Positions 52,205-61,066 of a stretch of DNA of 64,000 nucleotides are shown here, piece after piece. Source of the DNA: Pseudoteredinibacter isoporae_A (GTDB lineage Bacteria > Pseudomonadota > Gammaproteobacteria > Pseudomonadales > Cellvibrionaceae); assembly GCF_040372805.1 (NCBI RefSeq), contig NZ_BAABWJ010000002.1:62001-126000 (forward strand), in the 5' to 3' direction. The translations under genes and the position numbers were made by a program. The notes beneath the pieces are model-generated. The model was given only the letters and a program-made list of their open reading frames with translations, made no database searches and had not been told where the DNA came from. Every line of letters starts with the position of its first letter. The first letter of the stretch is position 1.

Positions 52205-54655
52205 ATGAATAAAATAACAAAGACTTTCAAACCATGGCATTTCTGCTCGACTAAAAATGCTTTATCTCTCGCTGTACTGATGGCTTCTGGCAATATTCAG
52301 GCTTCTACTCTCGAAGAAGTTGTAGTGACGGCTCAAAAACACGCTCAAGGTGTGAACGATATTGGCATCACCGTGAATGCTTTTACGGGTGATCAGCTGA
52401 AGGACAACGGCGTCACGACAGCGGAGGATATTGCGGTATTCACTCCAGGCCTCACCGTGAATGAAACGGCCGCTACCGGTGTTCCGCTATACACCATTCG
52501 TGGTGTTGGCTTTCAGGATTATTCTACAGCGGCGTCCTCAACAGTCGGTTTGTATTTGGATGAGGTGGCTATTCCTTATACTGTCATGAGCCGTGGTGTT
52601 CTCTTTGATGTCGAGCGTGTTGAAGTGTTGAAGGGGCCGCAGGGTGATTTGTATGGACGAAACACGACGGCCGGGCAAATCAACTTTGTGAGCAAAAAGC
52701 CCAGCGACGAATTTGAAGCCGCGATTGACGTGGTCTATGACGATTTGAATGTATTGGATGTGGAAGGGTTTCTAACTGGCACTTTGAGCGATTCTGTCAA
52801 TGGTCGCTTTGCTTTGAAATCCGTGACGTCAAACGAAGGCTGGCAAAAGAGTCTGACACGCAATGACGAACTGGGCGAGAAAGATCAATTGGCCTGGCGG
52901 GCTTTGTTTGATATCACCGTCAACGATTCGCTCTCGGCATTGGTGAACCTGCATTACGTGGACGATCAATCGGATAACCGGGCAAACACCGCTTACGCCG
53001 GTACTGATGCGGGTTTGGCGAGTGATTTTGCGGCACCGTATCTTGGCCTCGATCAGTATTTGATTCCTGGAGGGGCCGCGTTTGGACAAACACCGCCCTG
53101 GTATTCCCGTGGAGATAATGAAGCCGCTGACTGGACCAATGAATACGTCAGTGAACGTACCGGACAACGCTGGAATTTGCGCCCACGTCGTGACAATCAA
53201 CTGCGGGGAGCATCGCTCAAACTGGAATGGTCATTGGGTGATATCGAGCTGACGTCGATCACCGCCTACGATGAGTTTGAACGACAGGAAAGCAATGATT
53301 GGGATGGCACCGCTCAATTGGATTCGAGCAACATCAACGACACGACGCTCGATGTGTTTTCCCAGGAAATACGTCTGAGTGCACAGAGTGATGATCTGCT
53401 TTGGATCGCCGGGGTGTACTATAGCCAGGATGAAATGGAAGAGCAGTACCATTTCTTTATGGCCGACTCCGTGTTTGGTAATGGTTCCATTCCATTTGGA
53501 GTGGCGCCCTTTAATGCCGCGCCTATTTTGGAACTGGACACACGCTACACCCAGGAAACCGAATCGGCGGCCGTATTTGGCCATATTGAGTGGAACTTCA
53601 ATGAGGATTGGCGCCTGACGGCCGGCCTGCGCTACACCCGTGAAACTCGTGATTGGGCAGGATGCACCTTTGATGCCGGGGATGGCAGCTTAGCCAATTT
53701 CCTGAATACCAGTTTCGGCACCCGCTTGTCACCCGGCAGTTGTGGCACTATTGACGACGACCCTAATTCAGCCAATTACATTTTTTCCGTTATCGGCACT
53801 GATCGTGTGAACGATGCTTTTCACGTATATGAAGATCGTATCGAAACAAAAAAATGGATGGGCAAACTCGGAATTGATTTTGCTATCACGGAAGACTTGC
53901 TGTGGTACGCCACCTATTCAAACGGTTTCAAGTCAGGTGGCTTTAACGGTGCTAACTCTAATGCAACTTCCCAGCTTCAACCTTACGGCGAAGAAGAACT
54001 GGACGCAGTTGAAACTGGTTTAAAAGCGACCTTGCTGGACAATACCATGCAGTTGAATCTCGCCGCTTTTTGGTACGACTACAGTGACAAGCAGGAACAG
54101 GATGTAGCGGTAACCTTCGTAGGCAATATTGCCGGTTTAACCAATGTGCCCCAGTCGCGCATCAATGGTGCGGAACTGGATATGCAGTGGTTACCTGGTG
54201 AGGGTTGGACCGTGCAGCTGGGCGTTGCCTATCTGGATACTCTGGTTGAAGAGTGGCAAGCCATTGATCAGCAAGCCAGTGCCTGGCCTACGGTCGTACG
54301 TAGAGACGCATCTGGGTTGGAATTGGCGCAATCTCCGGAGTGGACCTACAACGCCACCTTGCAATATGAGTGGGCTTTGCAAAACGGTTATCAAATCGAA
54401 TTGGGAATGGACTATTCCTATCAGGATGAAACCAGCGGTGGTGTCGCTCCAGAAGCGGCAACGGATGATTATGAGTTGGTGAACCTGCGTGCGGCATTGG
54501 TCAGTCCAAATGATCAATGGCGACTGATGGCCTGGGTGCGCAACGCGTTTGATGAATACTACTTTCCCGCAGCTTACCGAGGTGGCAATGGCCCCTATGT
54601 CCGCAGTGCCGGCATGCCGCGCAGTGCCGGTATGCGTTTGAGTTATCGTTTTTAA
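52205..54655 (+). CDS. TonB-dependent outer-membrane receptor
   Basis: 816-residue receptor with a signal peptide (1-35, ending NIQAS). A TonB box TLEEVVVTAQK, a plug domain (residues ~45-160, GPQGDLYGRNTTAGQINFVS) and a long barrel follow. It ends in GMRLSYRF with a terminal Phe. This sits in the large group of TonB receptors typical of catabolic uptake in Sphingomonas-like and marine Gammaproteobacteria. A terminator at 54700-54722 separates it from the amidohydrolase gene. The ligand is unknown. Confidence 0.92.
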   Translation: MNKITKTFKPWHFCSTKNALSLAVLMASGNIQASTLEEVVVTAQKHAQGVNDIGITVNAFTGDQLKDNGVTTAEDIAVFTPGLTVNETAATGVPLYTIRGVGFQDYSTAASSTVGLYLDEVAIPYTVMSRGVLFDVERVEVLKGPQGDLYGRNTTAGQINFVSKKPSDEFEAAIDVVYDDLNVLDVEGFLTGTLSDSVNGRFALKSVTSNEGWQKSLTRNDELGEKDQLAWRALFDITVNDSLSALVNLHYVDDQSDNRANTAYAGTDAGLASDFAAPYLGLDQYLIPGGAAFGQTPPWYSRGDNEAADWTNEYVSERTGQRWNLRPRRDNQLRGASLKLEWSLGDIELTSITAYDEFERQESNDWDGTAQLDSSNINDTTLDVFSQEIRLSAQSDDLLWIAGVYYSQDEMEEQYHFFMADSVFGNGSIPFGVAPFNAAPILELDTRYTQETESAAVFGHIEWNFNEDWRLTAGLRYTRETRDWAGCTFDAGDGSLANFLNTSFGTRLSPGSCGTIDDDPNSANYIFSVIGTDRVNDAFHVYEDRIETKKWMGKLGIDFAITEDLLWYATYSNGFKSGGFNGANSNATSQLQPYGEEELDAVETGLKATLLDNTMQLNLAAFWYDYSDKQEQDVAVTFVGNIAGLTNVPQSRINGAELDMQWLPGEGWTVQLGVAYLDTLVEEWQAIDQQASAWPTVVRRDASGLELAQSPEWTYNATLQYEWALQNGYQIELGMDYSYQDETSGGVAPEAATDDYELVNLRAALVSPNDQWRLMAWVRNAFDEYYFPAAYRGGNGPYVRSAGMPRSAGMRLSYRF

Positions 54656-54699
54656 AACCATTTTTCCTTTAATCGGTGGTCTCCTCACTACCGGGGCTG

Positions 54700-54722
54700 G
54701 CCCGCTTTGCGGGCTTTTTTTT
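54700..54722 (+). terminator. Rho-independent terminator after TonB receptor, abutting next gene's RBS
   Basis: GCCCGC-TTT-GCGGGC followed by T8. The Shine-Dalgarno AGGAG of the amidohydrolase follows at once (54724-54728). Strong terminator; tight placement suggests attenuation or a leaderless start downstream. Confidence 0.92.
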
Positions 54723-54732
54723 AGGAGTACGT

Positions 54733-56493
54733 ATGTTAAGCAAATCTGTGCCGATGCTATTGTTGATCTCGGCCCTCACAACGCTGGGCGCCAACCCTGC
54801 CGAAGCGAACAATCAGGCTGTGAACACCCGGTCTGAAAAAAATCATGCCGATCTGATCATTGAAAATGCTCGTATCGTCACGATGAATGCCGAACAGCCA
54901 AGCGCAAAGGCATTGGCGATTAAGGATGGGCGTATTCTCGCCCTTGGCGATACAAAAACGATGGCGCCTTTTCTGGGAGCCGGTACGGAACGTGTGGACG
55001 CCAAAGGCGCCATGCTGATGCCCGGCTTAAACGACGCGCATGTGCATCCCACCGTGGGCGCTGTTAAAGATCTGTTTGAATGTAATTTTCCATTCACCGC
55101 TGAACCAAAAGACATTCAGCAACAACTGCGTCAATGTATTGCTGAACATCCGGACGAGCTCTGGGTTCGTGGTGGACAATGGAGCAGTGATTTTTTTATC
55201 AACCACCCAATGGCTTCGCCGAGAGCATTTCTGGATGAAGTCAGTACCGAGAAGGCCATCGCGTTGGTCGACGATGCTTATCACAATGCCTGGTTAAACA
55301 GTAAAGCGCTGGAACTGCTGAATGTCGAAAACCAGAAGGTGCCTGGCATGGATGTTCTGCGCGATAAGCAGGGCAGGGCTACCGGGGTACTGATCGAAGC
55401 GTTTGGCTTTTTGCAGCAAAGCCTTCCCTGGAGCGATAAACAATATATACAGGCAGCACAGTACGTTAGCCAAATGGCCAACAGTTTTGGGATCACGGGC
55501 ATTAAAGGCACAGCGATGACCAACCCGGCCGCCGAAGGTTATATCACTCTCGCACAACGAGGAGAGCTCTCATTGAATATGGCGGTTGCCCTGATGACTC
55601 CTTATGGCCACCGCGAAAAGGCCTTGGATATTGCGCCGATTTTGAAAAATCGAAGCGCATTAAAACAACGCCAACAAGGCCAGCGCCAGAGCTCGGTACT
55701 CAATGTAGACTTCGCAAAAATATTTACCGATGGCGTACCAACCGCGGCGCGAACTGCGGCGATGCTGCACCCGTATACACCTGTGCACGGCAAGCATACT
55801 TCTGGCAGCCTGCATGTAGATCCTGATGCTTTAAAAGAAGATTTGATCGCTCTGGACAAAGCCGGGTTCACGGTAAAAATTCACACGGCGGGAGATCGCT
55901 CGGTAAGAGTGGCTTTGGATGCGATCGCCGCTGCGCGTAAAGCCAATGGTGATTCAGGCCTGCGTCATGAGCTGGCCCACGCGGGTTATATCGACGATGC
56001 GGATTTGCCCCGATTCAAACAGCTGAATGCTGTGGCGGATTTATGTCCCTATCTGTGGAGTCCGTCTCCAATTATCGATTCAGTGGTTGGCGCAGTAGGT
56101 AAACCTCGAGGTGAGCACTACTGGCCCATTCGCGATCTGATCAACAGCGGGGCGCCGCTATTGGCGGGCTCAGACTGGCCCGCCGCCGTGCCGAGTATTA
56201 ATCCCTGGACCGGACTGGAAGCGATGATTACGCGTAAAGATCCGAATGGGCAATACCCTGGCAGTTTGTGGGCTGAGCAGGCCATCAGTCTACAGCAGGC
56301 CCTGAAAATCTTTACTATAGATGGCGCAAGGGCTCTGGGAATGGAGGCGGATACCGGTTCCCTGCAAGTGGGGAAGTTCGCCGATATGATTTTGCTCTCC
56401 CAGGACTTGACCGCGATACACCCGGATAAGATCAGTGAAACCCGTGTGTTGAAAACCTGGTATCACGGCAAGTTGGTCTATCCACAGCCTTAG
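54733..56493 (+). CDS. Periplasmic amidohydrolase, YtcJ-like
   Basis: 586-residue exported amidohydrolase. The start ATG 54733 is preceded by AGGAG; the frame is open further up but runs through the terminator. A signal peptide (1-27, ending PAEA) is followed by LIIENARIVTMNAEQP, the metal motif MLMPGLNDAHVHPTVG and KIHTAGDRSVRVALDA. The metal-binding Asp region is in LLAGSDWPAAVP. Distant paralogue of 14097-15821. It follows a TonB receptor and precedes an AraC regulator, suggesting uptake and hydrolysis of one compound. Confidence 0.9.
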   Translation: MLSKSVPMLLLISALTTLGANPAEANNQAVNTRSEKNHADLIIENARIVTMNAEQPSAKALAIKDGRILALGDTKTMAPFLGAGTERVDAKGAMLMPGLNDAHVHPTVGAVKDLFECNFPFTAEPKDIQQQLRQCIAEHPDELWVRGGQWSSDFFINHPMASPRAFLDEVSTEKAIALVDDAYHNAWLNSKALELLNVENQKVPGMDVLRDKQGRATGVLIEAFGFLQQSLPWSDKQYIQAAQYVSQMANSFGITGIKGTAMTNPAAEGYITLAQRGELSLNMAVALMTPYGHREKALDIAPILKNRSALKQRQQGQRQSSVLNVDFAKIFTDGVPTAARTAAMLHPYTPVHGKHTSGSLHVDPDALKEDLIALDKAGFTVKIHTAGDRSVRVALDAIAAARKANGDSGLRHELAHAGYIDDADLPRFKQLNAVADLCPYLWSPSPIIDSVVGAVGKPRGEHYWPIRDLINSGAPLLAGSDWPAAVPSINPWTGLEAMITRKDPNGQYPGSLWAEQAISLQQALKIFTIDGARALGMEADTGSLQVGKFADMILLSQDLTAIHPDKISETRVLKTWYHGKLVYPQP

Positions 56494-56559
56494 GTGTTCG
56501 ATCAGTGTGAATACCCCCATGTAAAATTGACTTGTGGCGGCTGGGTTCGCACCATAGAA

Positions 56560-56591
56560 TCTTGCTCTTATTAATAACAATAAGAGCAAGA
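56560..56591. promoter_or_regulatory. 13-bp perfect inverted repeat directly upstream of AraC gene start
   Basis: TCTTGCTCTTATT (56560-56572) and AATAAGAGCAAGA (56579-56591) with loop AATAAC. The right arm includes the ribosome-binding region of the gene at 56595. Candidate operator or RNA hairpin covering the ribosome-binding site. Confidence 0.65.
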
Positions 56592-56594
56592 ATT

Positions 56595-57671
56595 ATGGCT
56601 GTACATAATTCACCGCCACCCAGCAACGCGCTCGCGCAAGCGAGTACTGCCAATGGTGCGGAATCCATCGATATGGAACCTACCTTATCGTCACACTTCA
56701 TTGTTTACCTGCGTGATTATTTGCTGGATAAGCAATTGCCGTTGGAAGTTCTGGACGAAGTGGCGCATGTTATTGAAGATATTGATGATTCCTCCCAGCT
56801 GCCATTGAGTCAGATTACCGAACTCTTTAACCGCGTTGCCGAGCTTGCTGACGACGATTTCCTGGGGCTGAATATTGGTAAACGTTACCACTATGAATCC
56901 GCTGGGATGATCATCCTGTTAATGCTGTCGGCGCCTTCGGTAGAGCAGGGCATCTTGGCCCTGGAGCGCTATGATAAACATTTTGATTCAGCCATTAATA
57001 TCGATTTTAAAGTTCGCACCGGGGAAGCGGTTTTCTCTGTGAATTTGCTGAATCCCAAGCATGTCAAAACCGATCATATCAACGAATACCTGCTGGTATT
57101 TCTCGCGCAAGCCTTGAGCATGGCTACTCGTAAGCCTATGCCTTGCAAGGAAGTCTGGTTTGAGCACGCTTCTGATAAGGACATTGCACCGTTGCAAGCG
57201 ATGTTTTCCTGCCCGGTCAAAATGGGGAAAAGCTGCAATCGTATCGTGTTTGAATCGGATTACCTCAAGGAAAAATTTTACACCTCTAACAGTGGCATGT
57301 TTGAAATTATGGGCCAGATGATGCGGGCTTATTCCTTCAGCCATAATGGTGGCGCCACATTTTTGGAGGCGCTCAGTCGAGAAATCGTTCGCCTGAGCAA
57401 AGAGGGCCCCCCGTCGCTGGATGAAGTCGCCACAGCCTTAAACATTTCGAGCCGCACTCTGCGCCGACGCTTAGCCGAACAAGGCTACAGCTTTGCGGAA
57501 GTGAAAAAACAAGCCCGTGAAAGCCAGGCTCGTTTTTACCTCAATCACACCAATTTGACTTTGTCGGAAATTGCCTTTGAATTGGGGTATTCTGAACTCA
57601 GTGCGTTCAGTCGAGCGTTTCGCTCCTGGACCGGCGTGAGTCCCCAGTCGTTTCGAGAGGAAGAGAGTTAG
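56595..57671 (+). CDS. AraC-family transcriptional regulator
   Basis: 358-residue regulator. The N-terminal ligand/dimerisation domain is of the Arabinose-bd (PF12625-like) type (residues ~25-225, LGLNIGKRYHYESAGMIILLML). The C-terminal AraC HTH is at residues ~255-355 (LDEVATALNISSRTLRRRLAEQG, LSEIAFELGYSELSAFSRAFRSWTG). The start is ATG 56595, because the longer frame would run through the inverted repeat. It probably regulates the amidohydrolase/TonB receptor genes upstream. GTG-like alternatives are not needed. Confidence 0.9.
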   Translation: MAVHNSPPPSNALAQASTANGAESIDMEPTLSSHFIVYLRDYLLDKQLPLEVLDEVAHVIEDIDDSSQLPLSQITELFNRVAELADDDFLGLNIGKRYHYESAGMIILLMLSAPSVEQGILALERYDKHFDSAINIDFKVRTGEAVFSVNLLNPKHVKTDHINEYLLVFLAQALSMATRKPMPCKEVWFEHASDKDIAPLQAMFSCPVKMGKSCNRIVFESDYLKEKFYTSNSGMFEIMGQMMRAYSFSHNGGATFLEALSREIVRLSKEGPPSLDEVATALNISSRTLRRRLAEQGYSFAEVKKQARESQARFYLNHTNLTLSEIAFELGYSELSAFSRAFRSWTGVSPQSFREEES

Positions 57672-57706
57672 GTTCTGCTGTATGTGTAGGGCTGACTGTC
57701 ACTGAC

Positions 57707-57740
57707 ATTTCACCTGTATTTCACCTTGTGGGCTTACACT
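57707..57740 (+). promoter_or_regulatory. Promoter of two-component genes with TTTCACC tandem repeat
   Basis: TTTCACC at 57707-57713 and again at 57718-57724, an 11-bp period, followed exactly 10 bases later by TACACT (57735-57740) as -10. The repeats overlap the -35 region, as with PhoB/OmpR-family class II activation. The same arrangement occurs at 59675-59708. Confidence 0.72.
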
Positions 57741-57776
57741 GGACCACGAACCCAAACCACCTACGGCGGGAAGTCC

Positions 57777-58460
57777 TTGAAGATACTGTTGATTGAAGAC
57801 AATGTGGCTATTGCCAGTCAGGTGATTGAGTTCCTTGGTGCTCAGGGTTGCGAGTTGGATTATGCTGAGCGTGGCCAACAGGGGATCGATCTGGCGCTCA
57901 ATGACATTTTTGATGTCATTCTTCTTGATTTGAATTTGCCTGACATGGACGGGCTGGCAGTGTGCGAACGCATTAAGAAAGAAGCCGATGTTACGCCTCC
58001 GATTCTGATGTTAACCGCCAGAGACAGCTATGCGGATAAAGCCGCTGGCTTTGGTCAGGGCGCGGACGATTACCTGAGTAAGCCATTTGATCTTCGCGAG
58101 CTGATGTTGCGTTGTCGTGCTTTGGCCCGTCGCACTCAGCTGCATCGCAGCCAGAGTTTAAACCTGGGGGATTTGCACCTGGACCTGTCTCAAAAGCAAG
58201 CCAGCAGGGCCGGGCAAGCACTGGCGCTGACCAGCATCGGTTTCCAGATTTTGACCTTGCTTGTTGAGAGCTACCCCCAAGCTGTTAGCCGCTCTCTCAT
58301 TAGTCACAAAATCTGGAGCGATTCGCCTCCCGACAGTGATGCCTTGAAGTCTCATATTTATTCTCTTCGCCAAGCCTTGGATAAGCCGTATCCTCAGGCG
58401 ATGCTCAAAACGGTTATGAACCTCGGTTATAAACTGGAGTTACCCAGTGAAGATGATTAA
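57777..58460 (+). CDS. OmpR/PhoB-family response regulator
   Basis: 227-residue cytoplasmic response regulator. Receiver domain (residues 1-118) with acidic pocket E7/D8, phosphoacceptor D51 in VILLDLNLPDMDG and K102 in LSKPFD. Winged-helix DNA-binding domain at ~130-225 (LALTSIGFQILTLLVE, VSRSLISHKIW, LKTVMNLGYKL). The start is taken at TTG 57777 after GCGGGAAG, giving the usual LKILLIEDN; the frame reaches back to 57726. It overlaps the histidine kinase gene by 14 bases. Partner regulon is suggested by the TTTCACC repeats. Confidence 0.9.
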   Translation: MKILLIEDNVAIASQVIEFLGAQGCELDYAERGQQGIDLALNDIFDVILLDLNLPDMDGLAVCERIKKEADVTPPILMLTARDSYADKAAGFGQGADDYLSKPFDLRELMLRCRALARRTQLHRSQSLNLGDLHLDLSQKQASRAGQALALTSIGFQILTLLVESYPQAVSRSLISHKIWSDSPPDSDALKSHIYSLRQALDKPYPQAMLKTVMNLGYKLELPSEDD

Positions 58461-59685
58461 GAGCATTCGTCAACAAACTCTATTGCTGTTTATTAGTTAC
58501 ACCGTTGGTTTGGGCTTACTGTATTTCGTATTGGCATTGATGGCGGCGTTTGTGGTAGAAGACGAGATTTTGGAACGTCTGCTTAATATCGAAGCCGAGT
58601 ACATTGAAGCACGTTACGACGACAGTGGTGTGTTACTCAGGCCAAGATTGGCCTACGCAGAAATCTATCCTGACATTGAGTCGCTCCCTGAGTTCGCCCG
58701 AACCGCCGTAGCGGACAGGAAGAGCAAGCGTCAGTCGGGCATCGGATCGATTAGCGACAGAGAAATTTTCACTGAACGTGGTGAGCATTATCACTTTCAA
58801 ATTTTGCATCTGGGTGATGGCCAGCAGGCGTTTTTGCTGGCGGAGGTGTCTCGGTTGCTGGTTGTAAGCAAATACCCTGCGCTACTGAATCTGTTTTTAC
58901 TGGGGCTGTTCATTACCCTGTTATTGGCCTTGTATCTCGCGTACAAAATGGCTTCTTTTACCAGCAAGCCGGTTTTGCAATTAGCTGAGGCCGTGCGTAA
59001 CAAAGATGATCTGCCGGTCTTGGACCATGAATTGGGTTACCTTTCCGATACTTTGGATCAAGCCTTCCGCGATGCAGATGATGCTCTGCGCAGAGAGAAA
59101 GACTTCAGTCGTGATGTCAGCCACGAATTGCGCACTCCACTGACGGTGTTAAGCAATACGATTACACTGGCTGAAAATCGGCTATTGAATGAGACGGACC
59201 TGGATCAGCTTCGCCATATTGATCAGCAGATGCAGCATACGATTGATGTCTTGTTGGCGTTGGCCCGGCGCGAGAATCTCACTTTGGAAGATTGTTATGT
59301 GGCGCCTATTCTGGAGCAGGCTGTGATGGATTGCAGTCTGGCGGCGGGTCGCGAGCTGGAGGTACGCATTGAACTTCCCGAAGCCCTAAAGATTCGCGGT
59401 AATCCCAGCTTGTTGAGCCTATTGTTTTCCAACCTCGTGAACAATGCCTTATATCACGCTAGCAATGTCAGGCTGAATATCGACAGTGATGGCCAACAGC
59501 TTGTGTTTCACAATCTCTCCAATCAACCGCTAGAGGCCGATATTCTTCAGGCTGGAGTGAAGGGTGGGGAGAGCCCGGGAATCGGTCAGGGCCTGTATTT
59601 GGTTTCCCGCATTCTAGATGCTTTGGCCCTGGACTATCGAATTGCCCAGGAAGATGGGCAATTTACGGTCAATATTTCACTCTGA
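58447..59685 (+). CDS. Sensor histidine kinase
   Basis: 412-residue inner-membrane sensor with helices at about residues 12-36 and 143-165. Between them is a ~105-residue periplasmic sensor region with no recognised fold. The DHp domain has H226 in DVSHELRTPLTVL. The ATPase domain has an N-box near LLFSNLVNNALYH and a glycine-rich GIGQGLYLVSRIL. Start GTG 58447 lies inside the response-regulator end. Cognate partner is the upstream regulator; the signal is not identifiable. No HAMP-like segment is well defined after helix 2. Confidence 0.9.
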   Translation: MKMIKSIRQQTLLLFISYTVGLGLLYFVLALMAAFVVEDEILERLLNIEAEYIEARYDDSGVLLRPRLAYAEIYPDIESLPEFARTAVADRKSKRQSGIGSISDREIFTERGEHYHFQILHLGDGQQAFLLAEVSRLLVVSKYPALLNLFLLGLFITLLLALYLAYKMASFTSKPVLQLAEAVRNKDDLPVLDHELGYLSDTLDQAFRDADDALRREKDFSRDVSHELRTPLTVLSNTITLAENRLLNETDLDQLRHIDQQMQHTIDVLLALARRENLTLEDCYVAPILEQAVMDCSLAAGRELEVRIELPEALKIRGNPSLLSLLFSNLVNNALYHASNVRLNIDSDGQQLVFHNLSNQPLEADILQAGVKGGESPGIGQGLYLVSRILDALALDYRIAQEDGQFTVNISL

Positions 59686-59708
59686 TTTCACCTCTCGACT
59701 CGTATTCT
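59675..59708 (+). promoter_or_regulatory. Promoter with TTTCACC tandem repeat upstream of DJ-1/PfpI gene
   Basis: TTTCACT at 59675-59681 and TTTCACC at 59686-59692, 11-bp period, then exactly 10 bases to TATTCT (59703-59708) as -10. It mirrors the response-regulator promoter at 57707-57740. The first repeat lies within the last codons of the histidine kinase gene. Confidence 0.68.
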
Positions 59709-59740
59709 GGCTCCATCACAATCACGACTGGAGCCTACAC

Positions 59741-60808
59741 ATGATTAAGAAAGTTCTTATTGTTCTCGCTATTTTGGCCGCAACGGTTTTTGCGGCTGGG
59801 AAGTGGTTTTTCAGCTTGTTGCCTGACAAGTCTTATTATCAATCGATGAAACACAGCCAGGTGGCGGATATTCCTTACCTGAATCAGGAGCGCCCTGCAC
59901 ATCGGGGAAAAATTCTGGCGGTGGTGACCAGTGTGGACACCATGGGTCGTTCTGGAAAATCCACTGGTTATGAATTCGCCGAGTTGGCCCGAGCTTATTG
60001 GGTATTTACCGCTAATGGCTTTGACGTCGATATTGCCAGCCCCCTGGGCGGTGAGCCACCTGCCGTGATTGATGCAGACGATATGGGTGCATTCGACTAT
60101 GCTTTTCTCAATGACACAACGATTCAGAAGAAGCTCAAGAATACCGTCAGGATTGATTCCGTCGAAGCCTTGGATTATGAAGCCGTGTATTTTGTTGGGG
60201 GCAAGGGCACCATGTTTGATTTTCCGGAACATGGAGCGATCAAGGATCTTGTAAAAGCGCTTTACCAAAGTGGGCGAGTGATTGCTGCCGTATGCCATGG
60301 CCCCGCAGCGTTGTTGAACGTGCAGTTGGATAATGGCGACTGGCTCTTGGCTGACAAACAGGTGAGCAGTTTCACTAACTCTGAAGAGTTGTTGCTGATT
60401 CCCGATGCCGAAACCATTTTTCCATTTTTGTTAGAAAACAAACTGATCGAACAAGGCGCGAAGTTCATTGCGGGTATCGATTACCTGGAACAGGTCGTGC
60501 GTGACGGCCAAATTGTCTCCGGACAAAACCCCTGGTCGGTTTGGTCTGTCGCTGAGGTCACGGTCGAGGCGTTAGGATATCAACCCGTACCACGAGTGAG
60601 AACCGCAGAAGAGCACTCTGTGGATTTGCTGAAAGTTTATGAGCAGCAAGGCTATGATGCGGCGCTCAAGGAGCTGAACTCCCAAACGGAAGCTTATGAG
60701 CAAGTATTGATTCTTATGCATGGCATTCTGGCGTTTATGAAGCTTGAGGTATTTAAGGGGATTGATCTGCTGCGCATCGCACATGAGATTAAGTCCTCCC
60801 AATCTTAG
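59741..60808 (+). CDS. Membrane-anchored DJ-1/PfpI (type 1 glutamine amidotransferase-like) protein
   Basis: 355-residue protein. An N-terminal hydrophobic anchor (residues 4-26) and a periplasmic or tethered DJ-1/PfpI domain at ~55-285. The nucleophilic elbow is AAVCHGPAAL with C185 and H186; the conserved Glu is E78 in GYEFAELARA. The C-terminal ~60 residues are helical. ATG 59741 has GGAG seven bases upstream. Family members include Hsp31-type chaperones, glyoxalase III and ThiJ proteins. It probably belongs to the regulon of the adjacent two-component system. Confidence 0.87.
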   Translation: MIKKVLIVLAILAATVFAAGKWFFSLLPDKSYYQSMKHSQVADIPYLNQERPAHRGKILAVVTSVDTMGRSGKSTGYEFAELARAYWVFTANGFDVDIASPLGGEPPAVIDADDMGAFDYAFLNDTTIQKKLKNTVRIDSVEALDYEAVYFVGGKGTMFDFPEHGAIKDLVKALYQSGRVIAAVCHGPAALLNVQLDNGDWLLADKQVSSFTNSEELLLIPDAETIFPFLLENKLIEQGAKFIAGIDYLEQVVRDGQIVSGQNPWSVWSVAEVTVEALGYQPVPRVRTAEEHSVDLLKVYEQQGYDAALKELNSQTEAYEQVLILMHGILAFMKLEVFKGIDLLRIAHEIKSSQS

Positions 60809-60893
60809 ATCGCAAAGTCTGTGTCGCTGGGTCGGCGAAGGGCTGGGTATACCTCGCTCCAGGACCAGTGGCCTTTCTGCTTCTCTAGATCGT

Positions 60894-60926
60894 AAAAAAG
60901 CCAAGTTAAACAGGCTTGGCTTTTTT
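60894..60926 (+). terminator. Rho-independent terminator after DJ-1/PfpI gene
   Basis: AAAAAAGCCAAG / CTTGGCTTTTTT stem with loop TTAAACAGG. Strong T6 tail; could also act on the opposite strand. Confidence 0.92.
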
Positions 60927-61066
60927 ATTCGCACCAATGACTGCTGAACTGTTCCGCAAGACATGCCCAACTCTTGGGTTCACGTCGTTGTGTTATGTTT
61001 ATTCAGTGACAGAAATTCGTTACCATGCCGCCTGCATTTTCCATTCACCCTGACGGTCATATACGC

